From the NCBI GenBank assembly GCA_002345575.1, contig DDVX01000014.1, forward strand, positions 1 to 8,147: a DNA stretch of 8,147 nt, given 5' to 3'. Position 1 is the stretch's first letter, and each line of letters starts with the position of its first letter. A program made the translations under genes and the position numbers. Of this stretch, positions 1-6,570 are shown piece after piece. The notes beneath the pieces are model-generated. The model made no database searches. It was not told where the DNA came from and saw only the letters and a list, made by a program, of their open reading frames with translations. This stretch comes from Stutzerimonas stutzeri (GTDB lineage: Bacteria; Pseudomonadota; Gammaproteobacteria; Pseudomonadales; Pseudomonadaceae).

Positions 1-1
1 G

Positions 2-1246
2 GAAGTGACGGCCAAGCTCTCGCAGATCGATCATGGACTCCTCGAAGACACCAAAACCCGTATGGGCCGTTCCTGGCAACACGTACTGAGCGATACGGTA
101 CTCGGCCATGACAACCTTTCGATTACAGTCATCGGCGATACAGCGAAATCACACATTTTCAGTATCGGCCGCTTCGCCAAAGAGCTGCAGCAGCTGGATC
201 TTGTGAGCAGGGACGGCGACTATCTTGGCTGGACAACGAAAGATGGGGTGCAGATGCTAAGCGGGCGCAAGCGAATTCAAGTCCCGGGACTGGCTCCAAT
301 GACGCTTTTACTTTCGCAAGACCGCAGTGCCGATCAACGGCTGGTGGCTGCGTTCCTGCGCTCGGCCTTAGTGACCGTGCCGATGCTACTGATATTAATC
401 GGATTGGCTGGGTGGCTAATCGCTCAAAATGGTTTGCGACCGCTGCGCAGGTTCCGGGCGTTGGCGACTAAGGTATCGACACAGGACCTATCACCCCGAA
501 TCTGTAGCGATCGGCTCCCACAAGAGCTCCAGGCATTGGCGCACAGCCTCAACGTAATGCTTCATCGACTCGATGACGGCGTTCAGCAACTGACACAGTT
601 CTCGGACGATGTGGCCCATGAGTTGAAAACTCCGTTGAACAACCTAATAGGCAAGGCGCAGGTGACTTTGGTACGAGAGCGAAGCAAAGAGCAGTATCGC
701 GAAGTGCTCGAATCGTCGGTCGAAGAGCTCGAACGCATGGATCGAATCGTGTCAGACATGCTGTTTCTTGCCCAGGCCAGCCACTCCAGCCCGGCACTGA
801 AGCTCGAAAAATTATCCTTAGGAAGTGAGGCGAGGCGCGTATGTGAATACTTCGAAGTCCTCGCCGAAGAAGCGGGAGTTGCAACGACAGTAACGGGCGA
901 TGCCGTGGTTTTAGGAAATCGGCTTATGGTCCAACGGGCGATTTCCAACCTGTTATCCAACGCGTTGCGGCATTCGAATACTGGCAGCACGGTCGAACTT
1001 AAGATCCTTGAGGAGAACGTAGACATTGTCTCGCTGACTGTCACCAATCATGGCGCGACTATCGAATCGGATCATCTCCCACACCTGTTCGACCGCTTTT
1101 ACCGCGTGAACGGCATACAACCTCGTGGAGCAGGCTTGGGGCTAGCGATTGTCCGTTCAGTGATGAACCTCCACAAAGGCCACGTGGCCGTCGCCAGCAA
1201 AGACGGTCAGACCACGTTTGAACTCACGTTTCCTCGGCAGGCCTGA
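2..1246 (+). CDS. Heavy-metal sensor histidine kinase, C-terminal part (5' end outside window)
   Basis: This is the inner-membrane sensor kinase of a two-component system, of the CusS/CopS/CzcS type that senses periplasmic metal and phosphorylates a response regulator. The frame is open back to base 2, so the GTG at 5 is not the true start; the first membrane helix and early periplasmic domain are missing. Counting from that GTG, residues 1-110 are the rest of the periplasmic domain. A membrane helix lies at about 116-140, followed by a HAMP linker. The HisKA H-box is FSDDVAHELKTP with phospho-acceptor His205. The ATPase domain shows the N-box (NLLSNALRHS, about 315-324), the F-box (LFDRFYRV) and the G-box (GAGLGLAIV, 375-383). 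It ends naturally at TGA. The regulator gene usually found upstream is not in the window. The metal specificity cannot be read from the sequence; copper, zinc or cadmium are all possible. Confidence 0.9.
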   Translation, partial: EVTAKLSQIDHGLLEDTKTRMGRSWQHVLSDTVLGHDNLSITVIGDTAKSHIFSIGRFAKELQQLDLVSRDGDYLGWTTKDGVQMLSGRKRIQVPGLAPMTLLLSQDRSADQRLVAAFLRSALVTVPMLLILIGLAGWLIAQNGLRPLRRFRALATKVSTQDLSPRICSDRLPQELQALAHSLNVMLHRLDDGVQQLTQFSDDVAHELKTPLNNLIGKAQVTLVRERSKEQYREVLESSVEELERMDRIVSDMLFLAQASHSSPALKLEKLSLGSEARRVCEYFEVLAEEAGVATTVTGDAVVLGNRLMVQRAISNLLSNALRHSNTGSTVELKILEENVDIVSLTVTNHGATIESDHLPHLFDRFYRVNGIQPRGAGLGLAIVRSVMNLHKGHVAVASKDGQTTFELTFPRQA

Positions 1247-1328
1247 CTCAAAGTGATACCGCACGGAGACAGCCATCACTACGAAGGGGCAAAAACCACA
1301 GGGACAAACAACCATTTCGAGGGCATGC

Positions 1329-1365
1329 GCGTTGGCCGGGTAACCAGGCCCGCAAGCCCCAACGC
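1329..1365. terminator. Possible hairpin between the kinase and merR genes
   Basis: GCGTTGG (1329-1335) pairs with CCAACGC (1359-1365), and a short CGGG/CCCG pair sits inside. It lies between the convergent kinase (ends 1246) and MerR-type gene (stop at 1369-1371), where a shared terminator would be expected. No T-run follows on either strand, so it is at best a weak or Rho-assisted terminator. The remainder of 1247-1368 shows nothing recognisable. Confidence 0.3.
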
Positions 1366-1368
1366 CGT

Positions 1369-1773
1369 TCATTTAATGCATGCGTCCTCGCTAATTCCGG
1401 CGAGAATGCCGCAAGCCTCAACTTCCCGCCCATCGTTGCAATTAGCCCGCAGTGAAACGAGTTGTCGTTCGAGTGATTGCAGAGCGGTTATCTGGGATCT
1501 GACTTGAGAAATGTGATCATCGAGTAAGGCATTGACGGCCGTACAAGGCTGGCGAGGGTCATCCTGGTAGCTTTGGAGTGCGTGAATCTCTGGAAGTGAC
1601 AGATTCAAGATTCGGCAGCGCCGGATGAAAGCTAGCCGCTCGCCATGCTTCTCGGTGTAGACACGATAGCCGTTCGCCTGGCGATCAGGCGGTGGCAACA
1701 AGCCCTGCTGCTCATAGAAGCGGATCGTCTGTGTATCAATCCCTATTAGCCTTGCTAACTGACCAATGCGCAT
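1369..1773 (-). CDS. MerR-family regulator, Cd(II)/Pb(II)-responsive CadR/PbrR type
   Basis: This is a dimeric DNA-binding regulator that untwists an over-long promoter spacer when it binds metal. I start it at the ATG at 1773 (MRIGQLARLIG, 134 aa) rather than at 1788: GAGGA lies 8 bases upstream and family members begin in just this way. The helix-turn-helix covers about residues 1-70, with the family signature TIRFYEQQGLLPPP. A dimerisation helix spans about 80-111. Metal-ligand cysteines are Cys77, Cys112 and Cys121, close to the CadR pattern, and the C-terminal loop reads ACGIL. There is no His-rich tail, which makes it more PbrR-like than the classical P. putida CadR. It is divergent from the cation transporter gene and almost certainly controls it through the dyad at 1806-1824. 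The exact inducing metal is inferred from the family. Confidence 0.88.
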   Translation of the reverse strand: MRIGQLARLIGIDTQTIRFYEQQGLLPPPDRQANGYRVYTEKHGERLAFIRRCRILNLSLPEIHALQSYQDDPRQPCTAVNALLDDHISQVRSQITALQSLERQLVSLRANCNDGREVEACGILAGISEDACIK

Positions 1774-1801
1774 CGTGTGAATCCTCATCGGCTCTGCGTT
1801 A

Positions 1802-1832
1802 TTGACCTTATAGTAGCTATAAGGCTTTTAAT
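1802..1832 (+). promoter_or_regulatory. MerR-type promoter and operator for the cation transporter gene
   Basis: The -35 element TTGACC (1802-1807) and a -10-like TTTAAT (1827-1832) are separated by 19 bases, the long spacing typical of MerR-controlled promoters. The spacer holds a perfect dyad, CCTTATAG-tag-CTATAAGG (1806-1824), which closely resembles known PbrR/CadR/ZntR operators. It faces the transporter gene at 1866. The divergent regulator probably binds here and may also repress itself. The dyad and spacing are seen directly; the regulation is family knowledge. Confidence 0.85.
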
Positions 1833-1865
1833 GATCCCATCTTCGATTTCAAGTGGAGCCGTATC

Positions 1866-2756
1866 ATGAGCAAGTCCGATGGTCCCTGCGGCTGCGATGC
1901 GACGCCAGCCGCTGATGCCGATGTGCAAAACCCTTCCGATACGACGGGGCAATGGGTCAGTGTTTACGCCGTGCCCAAGATGGATTGTCCATCAGAAGAG
2001 CGAATGATCCGCTTGGCGCTGAATGGTTTGGACGGAGTTCGGAAGCTGACTTTTGATCTGTCGGACCGTCGGTTAGATGTCATGCATGACAGTGCCGTTG
2101 AGCCCATAACCAAAAAGCTGGCGACGTTAGGGCTAGGCGCCACTCTTCAGAAAACTGTCGCGGCAGACCCAGAGATGATCAAAGCCGCCGAGAATCCGGC
2201 GAACTCTACACAGGAATCCCGCTCCCTACGTTTACTGCTAGGCATCAACGCCTTCATGTTCGTGGTAGAGATGACTGCTGGCCTGATCGCCAGGTCCGCA
2301 GGTCTGATTGCCGATTCGCTCGACATGTTCGCTGACGCGGCAGTGTACGGCCTGGCCCTTTATGCGGTTGGGCGCAGCGTCAATCTGCAGGTGCGTGCTG
2401 CACACCTTGCTGGTGTGCTCCAGCTGATTTTGGCCCTCGGCGTGCTCGTAGAGGTGGTCAGACGCTTTATATTCGGCAGCGAGCCCGAGTCGCTGATAAT
2501 GATGGCCGTCGCGTTCCTGGCATTGCTCGCCAACACGGGTTGTTTGCTGCTGATTTCCAAACACCGGGAAGGTGGTGCTCACATGAAAGCGAGCTGGATA
2601 TTCTCCGCCAATGATGTGGTCATCAACATGGGCGTTATAGTCGCCGGAGCGCTCGTCGCTTGGACTGGGTCCAACTACCCAGACCTGATTATCGGTACCG
2701 TTGTGGGATTCATCGTTCTCAACGGCGCTCGGCGTATTCTGGCACTCAAGGGTTGA
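1866..2756 (+). CDS. Cation transporter, CDF-like, with N-terminal metal-binding (HMA-like) domain
   Basis: This is an inner-membrane heavy-metal exporter of the cation diffusion facilitator type, 296 aa. GGAG at 1855-1858, 7 bases before ATG, supports the start. The N-terminus has a Cys-rich PCGCDA stretch (7-12), then a small ferredoxin-like domain (about 30-98) with MDCPSEE (39-45), the variant metal site of HMA domains. Six membrane helices follow at about 122-140, 145-168, 177-197, 209-231, 242-265 and 272-290. Helix 2 carries Asp150, Asp153 and Asp157 and helix 5 carries SANDVVIN with Asp250, matching the intramembrane CDF metal site. A His-bearing loop (KHREGGAH) lies between helices 4 and 5. 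The protein ends right after helix 6, so the usual cytosolic C-terminal CDF domain is absent and the metal-binding domain is at the front instead. The MerR-type promoter points to efflux of Cd, Pb or Zn. Confidence 0.88.
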   Translation: MSKSDGPCGCDATPAADADVQNPSDTTGQWVSVYAVPKMDCPSEERMIRLALNGLDGVRKLTFDLSDRRLDVMHDSAVEPITKKLATLGLGATLQKTVAADPEMIKAAENPANSTQESRSLRLLLGINAFMFVVEMTAGLIARSAGLIADSLDMFADAAVYGLALYAVGRSVNLQVRAAHLAGVLQLILALGVLVEVVRRFIFGSEPESLIMMAVAFLALLANTGCLLLISKHREGGAHMKASWIFSANDVVINMGVIVAGALVAWTGSNYPDLIIGTVVGFIVLNGARRILALKG

Positions 2757-2811
2757 AGGAGCTCCCGTTACAGAAAAAGGGTGTCTTCATGCCTGTAAGC
2801 CATCCGGGTCT

Positions 2812-2844
2812 AGCGGCGTCAGCTAAAACTGGCGACGCCGCTTT
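2812..2844. terminator. Probable terminator between convergent transporter and HAD genes
   Basis: AGCGGCGTC (2812-2820) pairs perfectly with GACGCCGCT (2834-2842) around a 13-base loop, and a short TTT follows on the plus strand. It lies 55 bases after the transporter stop and just overlaps the stop codon of the converging HAD gene (2843-2845). A GC-rich 9-bp stem at this site fits a terminator, although the T-run is short. Confidence 0.6.
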
Positions 2845-3475
2845 AGCCGTTGGCGGATGGTGGGTATTGCAGAACGTGGGCTGCAAAGTCCATCAGCGAG
2901 ACGAAGCCGCACTGATCGGCTTTTCCTTCACGCTGTAGGTGGTAGCCCCGCATGCCTTGCCCAATTGGGCCAAGCATATCGGCTTGCAACGTGTCACCGA
3001 TCATTGCGATAGCGGAGGCTTCGCAGCCAAGTTGTTCGATCATCTGACGATAGATTGCAGGCTCAGGCTTTATTGTCCCAACCTCAAAGCTCCATCCGTA
3101 AACATCGAACGACGGCAGTAACAGTTTGGCCGGAATCGCATATGGGGCTGCGAGATTGGAGCACAACGCGAGCTTCAGGCCGGCGTTCTTTAGCTGATTT
3201 AGCGACTCCAACGCATCATCGAAAAGGCGAACGCTGGCCAGCTCGGTGAAAAGGTCGCTTTCAAGGCTAGCTAACTCAGAGTTGCTCAACTGCGCACCGA
3301 AATAATCGGCAGCTCCAGCCAAGCCCAGATTTCGAGTCATCAGAGTCCGTGCGTCATCCGGCCTTGGTGTTTTGCCCTGAAGCCGCAGGTTCTGCATCAG
3401 TTGGCGGAAAGGATGGCGGCGCTCACCTATCTGGAGAAGCGTGCCAAACACATCGAAAACTACTGCTTGTATCAT
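2843..3475 (-). CDS. HAD-superfamily hydrolase (phosphatase or haloacid dehalogenase-like)
   Basis: This is a soluble 210-aa enzyme of the haloacid dehalogenase superfamily, probably a small-molecule phosphatase. Motif I is FDVFGTLL with nucleophile Asp8; position +2 is Phe instead of the usual second Asp, recalling the dehalogenase-type DxYGT. Motif II is LCSN with Ser106, motif III is Lys136 in IKPEP, and motif IV is GDTLQAD with Asp161 and Asp166. A helical cap fills about residues 15-85 (subclass I). The start at ATG 3475 is supported by AGAGG seven bases upstream. The loss of the second motif-I Asp, which acts as general acid in phosphatases, makes the reaction uncertain. The truncated TcmP-like gene lies 57 bases upstream on the same strand; no functional link is evident. 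Confidence 0.85.
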   Translation of the reverse strand: MIQAVVFDVFGTLLQIGERRHPFRQLMQNLRLQGKTPRPDDARTLMTRNLGLAGAADYFGAQLSNSELASLESDLFTELASVRLFDDALESLNQLKNAGLKLALCSNLAAPYAIPAKLLLPSFDVYGWSFEVGTIKPEPAIYRQMIEQLGCEASAIAMIGDTLQADMLGPIGQGMRGYHLQREGKADQCGFVSLMDFAAHVLQYPPSANG

Positions 3476-3532
3476 GCCGGTACCTCTACCGTTGGAGGCG
3501 AACCGCCCACCCGAAGAGCGATGCCGCCCCTC

Positions 3533-4387
3533 TCAGTTTTCTGAACTGGATTTCTTCAGAGGTGGCACGAAGAAGATGGGTCTTTGCGGGGGCGCTATCA
3601 GGATATCTGTCGACTTGATGCTTGTGCCTTTTCGACGCCTTGTTTTGCCGTTCTTGTCGACCGCCAGCAGATCACCGGTCGCGACAGCAATGTCGAGTGC
3701 CTGCTTTACGCGAAGCTCGTCAGCCATGGTGTAGTTGGTCAATCCGCTCATCAGGCCCAAAAAAGGTTGCCGTTCTACCTCGTAGACCTGTTTGGGCAAG
3801 AGCTCCGAAAGTTCTCCTCGGATGCGGTCATTGGTAGCATCGTCGAAATAATGCTCATCCAACAGCAAATCGTGCTGACCTGTCACGGCGATATCCCGAT
3901 TGGCGTCGTAGCTGAAAAAGCTGGAAGGCGACAGCATATGGGAAAAGTTGTTGCCGTATTTCCAGTGGATCTTCTTCATCACATCGTTAGCGCGGTAGTT
4001 GTTCGCCAGATGGATAAACCAATAGGCCATCGGGTTGCTGCCGGCCGGACGAATGAAGAAGACGGTCATGTACTGGGCACCGCTTTCCTGCTTGATCCCC
4101 TCGGACAGATAGCGCTGGATCAGGTATTGCCAGCTCCGTGGCTGATGCGCCTTCAGCTGTTTAAGCATGTCCCATGGCACATGCTGATCCAAGCCGATAT
4201 TTGCAATGGCTTTCCGGTTCGCTTGGCGGTCGGCTAGATACGTAACCAAAAAATCGACATTGAAGGTCAGCAGGACCTCGGCTTTGTTGAGATTCTGGAA
4301 AATCCATTTGATCTTAGGGAACGGCACATCGCCATACATCATGCCCAGCCCCGCAGCGAGGATTGCCTTTTTCCGAGCCGGCTGCAT
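3533..4387 (-). pseudogene. Three-Cys-motif partner protein (TcmP)-like gene, 5'-truncated
   Basis: The frame encodes 284 aa and most of it looks like the C-terminal two thirds of TcmP. GDVPFPKIKWIF (19-30) and EVLLTFNVDFL (37-47) match the region just after the DPxG motif. MAYWFIHLANNYRANDVMKK matches the family stretch usually written YYLvfaTxxxxGlxvMk. The last 100 residues look like a winged-helix extension ending in a Lys-rich tail. The N-terminal part, which in this family carries the Rossmann-like FAGPG and DPFG motifs, is missing: similarity starts at about base 4336, and the residues before it (MQPARKKAILAAGLGMM) look like out-of-frame read-through of the neighbouring integrase fragment. 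The partner with three Cys residues is not in the window. The remnant may still be translated but is probably not functional. TcmP function is not well established. Confidence 0.72.
4337..4360. other. Recombination junction between truncated tcmP-like and integrase genes
   Basis: Left of about 4336 the minus strand reads as TcmP starting in mid-domain; right of about 4361 the plus strand reads as a tyrosine recombinase starting in mid-domain (DCLFPSRLH). Both genes lack their 5' ends at the same place. Their head-to-head orientation fits one deletion that removed the 5' halves of two divergent genes. The exact breakpoint cannot be placed within these roughly 24 bases without intact relatives. 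Confidence 0.6.
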
Positions 4388-4639
4388 ATCTCAGACCATC
4401 TATCCACTCGTCAATACGCTCGTATCGTCAAAGGTTGGGTGAAAGCCATTGGCCCTGATCCAGCCCTGTATGGCATTCACACAATAAGACGTACGAAGGC
4501 ATCGCTGATCTATCGCAGGACGAAGAACCTGCGGGCAGTTCAACTGTTGCTCGGCCATACGAAGCTGGAGAGCACCGTTCGATATCTGGGGATTGAGGTC
4601 GATGATGCCCTAGAGATGGCGGAACAGACCGAGGTTTGA
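4361..4639 (+). pseudogene. Tyrosine recombinase/integrase, C-terminal fragment
   Basis: Only the last 92 or so residues of a phage-type integrase remain. The frame is open from before 4361 and reads DCLFPSRLH, then HLSTRQYARIV, then the catalytic core: box II HTIRRTKA (second-half Arg), the LLGHTK motif (His) and the nucleophile Tyr in STVRYLGIE. The acidic tail DDALEMAEQTEV ends at TGA (4637-4639). The N-terminal DNA-binding domain and the first catalytic Arg are absent, so the product cannot recombine DNA. A GTG at 4439 could start a 66-aa peptide but has no clear function. This integrase type is common in Pseudomonas mobile regions and marks the site as a former element boundary. Confidence 0.82.
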
Positions 4640-4853
4640 CCATGCATAGCGACGGTCGAAGCCAGGCCGTCGCTAACCGGCCAATAGCAGACGCTCACCG
4701 GCATTCGTTTTTTGCCGAATCGACGCCCCAGCCCGTTACCGCCACTGCCTGATGCCGGCGCAGTGTTCGTTCATCCAAGACGTCCCTCGGCCAGTTAAAT
4801 AACCTGTGTGTATATGGGTGCCGCCGCTGCGTCGACCGCAGCAGTGAAGCGAT
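4640..4853. other. Intergenic stretch with two small hairpins
   Basis: No gene is visible between the integrase tail and gene C, which converge here. AGCGACGG (4648-4655) pairs with CCGTCGCT (4667-4674) just after the integrase stop. GCTGCG (4826-4831) pairs with CGCAGC (4837-4842) just beyond the stop of gene C. Neither is followed by a T-run, so intrinsic termination is doubtful on both strands. A T6 tract at 4708-4713 sits inside the loop of a weak CGGCA/TGCCG pair. Confidence 0.4.
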
Positions 4854-5393
4854 CTATTTTCGAAACACAGCGAGGGTCGGTCCTTCTTTGGCAGCATCCA
4901 TATACCGACCGTGGTACGGCTCAGATGCGGTGCTGCTGCATTTCATCAAATAAAGCTGTGCTATATCGCTGATCGCGGGTATTTCGATCGTCCAAGGCGA
5001 CATATTGATGATTTCGAGGGTTATGTACCCGTCGAAACCCGGCTCTACCTGACCGTCATTACAGGTTACCTGCACGAACAACCGCGCGAGGGTTCCTTTG
5101 GTTTGCACCAAACCAAAATAATCCAACGGTATTTTGTATCGATGTTTACTGCAGGTAATAACTTGCTCACCAGGTTTCAGTACCAAGTTTTGCTGAATTT
5201 CTTTTCGTTCCGAAAAAGCTGTCGACGGAGCTGGATGCGACCCATACACAATGCTTTCAGAGGCGGGCAAAGGTTTTGGCTCGTAATACGCATGCCCCAA
5301 TTGAATTTTGAGAGAGAACTCATCAAATAAGGTTTTTTCGCATACAGAATATTGTGCAACAAGGTGTTCTAGATTTTTATCAATGACAATCAT
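4854..5393 (-). CDS. dCTP deaminase/dUTPase-fold protein C; retains the catalytic-type Glu
   Basis: A 179-aa soluble protein with divergent but readable dCTP deaminase landmarks. FDEFSLKIQLG (23-33) corresponds to the family's xxxVDxRLG strand. KGTLARL (99-105) corresponds to RSSLARL of E. coli Dcd, keeping Arg104 but with Gly in place of the first Ser. VEPGFDGYITLEIIN (116-130) corresponds to IDPGWQG...LEFYN, and Glu127 falls on the catalytic Glu of Dcd (E138); the nearby Asp is replaced by Glu117. The C-terminus, PYHGRYMDAAKEGPT, resembles the Dcd lid. It is the third gene of an operon: without the IS, its ATG overlaps the stop of gene B as ATGA. No good ribosome-binding site precedes it, so it probably relied on coupled translation, now broken. 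Whether it deaminates dCTP, hydrolyses dUTP or only binds nucleotide is not decided. Its base composition looks more AT-rich than the left half of the window. Confidence 0.75.
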   Translation of the reverse strand: MIVIDKNLEHLVAQYSVCEKTLFDEFSLKIQLGHAYYEPKPLPASESIVYGSHPAPSTAFSERKEIQQNLVLKPGEQVITCSKHRYKIPLDYFGLVQTKGTLARLFVQVTCNDGQVEPGFDGYITLEIINMSPWTIEIPAISDIAQLYLMKCSSTASEPYHGRYMDAAKEGPTLAVFRK

Positions 5394-5399
5394 TTTGGC

Positions 5400-5403
5400 T
5401 TAA
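5400..5403. repeat. Target-site duplication TTAA, left copy
   Basis: TTAA abuts the left IS end and recurs as TTAA at 6596-6599 next to the right end. A 4-bp duplication of the form YTAR is typical of the IS5 group of the IS5 family. Confidence 0.85.
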
Positions 5404-5421
5404 GGATGCTCTGAAGTAGCC
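5404..5421 (+). repeat. IS left terminal inverted repeat
   Basis: GGATGCTCTGAAGTAGCC is the transposase-distal end. It differs at four positions from the complement of the right end (6578-6595); the shared core is CTCTGAAG. Confidence 0.85.
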
Positions 5422-5512
5422 GCCCATTTCTGACGGGCTTCAGACTCCGCTGATGTTTCAAGGCAGAAGCTGGTTAAAAACTGATCAGATCGTCTGTTCG
5501 CTGTCGTCTTTC

Positions 5513-5539
5513 AACTGCTGCGAGCGCCTCGCAGCAGTT
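5513..5539 (-). terminator. Strong hairpin just after the transposase gene
   Basis: AACTGCTGCGAG (5513-5524) and CTCGCAGCAGTT (5528-5539) form a perfect 12-bp stem with a 3-base loop, 10 bases beyond the transposase stop. No T-run follows on the minus strand, so it may act as a structure-dependent terminator or mRNA stabiliser inside the IS. Confidence 0.55.
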
Positions 5540-5549
5540 ATTTCCCGCA

Positions 5550-6530
5550 TTACAGACGCACCTCTCCTGCGTTCGTCAGTAAATATCGGCGAGCCATCCA
5601 CAGATTCGACAGAGCAAACAGCGTGACCATCTGCGCCGTATTTTTCGCCAGGCCCCGGAAGCGCACCTTGGTGTAGTCGAACTGCCGCTTGATCACTCGG
5701 AACGGGTGCTCGACCTTCGCGCGCACCTGGGCCTTGGCCTTCTCGATCTTGCGCTTGGCTTTGTACAGCGCGCTGCGCTTATCGAGCTTCTTGTAGGTGC
5801 TGCGCCGTGCAGCAACCTGCCAGATCACCGGGCGGCCCTCATGTTCAGGACGCTTTTCCACGCCGGTGTAACCGGCATCGGCACAGACGACGTTCTCATT
5901 GCCATGCAGCAATTTGTCGACCTGCGTGACATCCGCCACGTTGGCTGCCGTGACCACCACGCTGTGCACCAAGCCAGACTCATCGTCGACACCAATGTGT
6001 GCCTTGGCCCCGAAGTAATACTGGTTGCCCTTCTTGGTCTGATGCATCTCCGGGTCGCGTTTGCCGTCCTTGTTCTTGGTGGAGCTCGGCGCGCTAATCA
6101 GCGTGGCGTCGACGATCGTGCCTTGGCGCAGCGACAGGCCGCGGTCACCCAAGTAGCCGTTGATCACAGCCAGGATGCCAGCCGCCAGCTCATGTTTCTC
6201 CAGCAGCCGCCGGAAGTTGAGAATGGTCGTTTCGTCAGGGATGCGCTCCAGACTCAGCCCCGCAAACTGGCGAAGGATCGTGGTCTCGTACAGCGCCTCT
6301 TCCATGGCCGGGTCGCTGTAGCCAAACCAGTTCTGCAGCAGATGTACGCGCAGCATCGCCATCAGTGGGTAGGCCGGACGGCCACCTTCACCCTTGGGGT
6401 AATGGGGCTCGATCAAGGCGATCAACCCTTTCCACGGCACGACCTGATCCATCTCGATCAGGAACAACTCCTTGCGGGTCTGCTTGCGCTTGCCGGCGTA
6501 CTCGGCGTCGGCGAAGGTCATCTGCTTCAT
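5550..6530 (-). CDS. IS5-family DDE transposase
   Basis: A 326-aa transposase that cuts and joins the IS ends. An N-terminal helical DNA-binding region (about 1-105, with the typical GGRPAYP and LRxHLLQNWFGYSD stretches) precedes the DDE core. The catalytic residues are Asp141 (GTIVDATLI), Asp218 (VVCADAGYTG) and Glu274 (KVEHPFRVIKRQF). The frame is uninterrupted and full length, so the copy is probably active. The start ATG at 6530 is the family-typical MKQMTFADAEY; the ribosome-binding site is weak. The gene lies wholly between the terminal repeats and is transcribed in the same direction as the disrupted operon. Confidence 0.95.
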   Translation of the reverse strand: MKQMTFADAEYAGKRKQTRKELFLIEMDQVVPWKGLIALIEPHYPKGEGGRPAYPLMAMLRVHLLQNWFGYSDPAMEEALYETTILRQFAGLSLERIPDETTILNFRRLLEKHELAAGILAVINGYLGDRGLSLRQGTIVDATLISAPSSTKNKDGKRDPEMHQTKKGNQYYFGAKAHIGVDDESGLVHSVVVTAANVADVTQVDKLLHGNENVVCADAGYTGVEKRPEHEGRPVIWQVAARRSTYKKLDKRSALYKAKRKIEKAKAQVRAKVEHPFRVIKRQFDYTKVRFRGLAKNTAQMVTLFALSNLWMARRYLLTNAGEVRL

Positions 6531-6570
6531 CGGGAAACTCGGCGGGTGGGGTCGGGCTATTTTGCCAAAA

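Noticed and set aside
5..1246. Complete kinase gene starting at the GTG at base 5
   Set aside because: The frame is open to the window edge and the protein would lack its first membrane helix, so the true start lies upstream of the window.
3584..4237. 217-codon frame on the plus strand
   Set aside because: It mirrors the TcmP-like gene on the other strand and has no recognisable domain.
4826..4842. Intrinsic terminator after gene C
   Set aside because: The stem is only 6 bp and no T-run follows on the minus strand.
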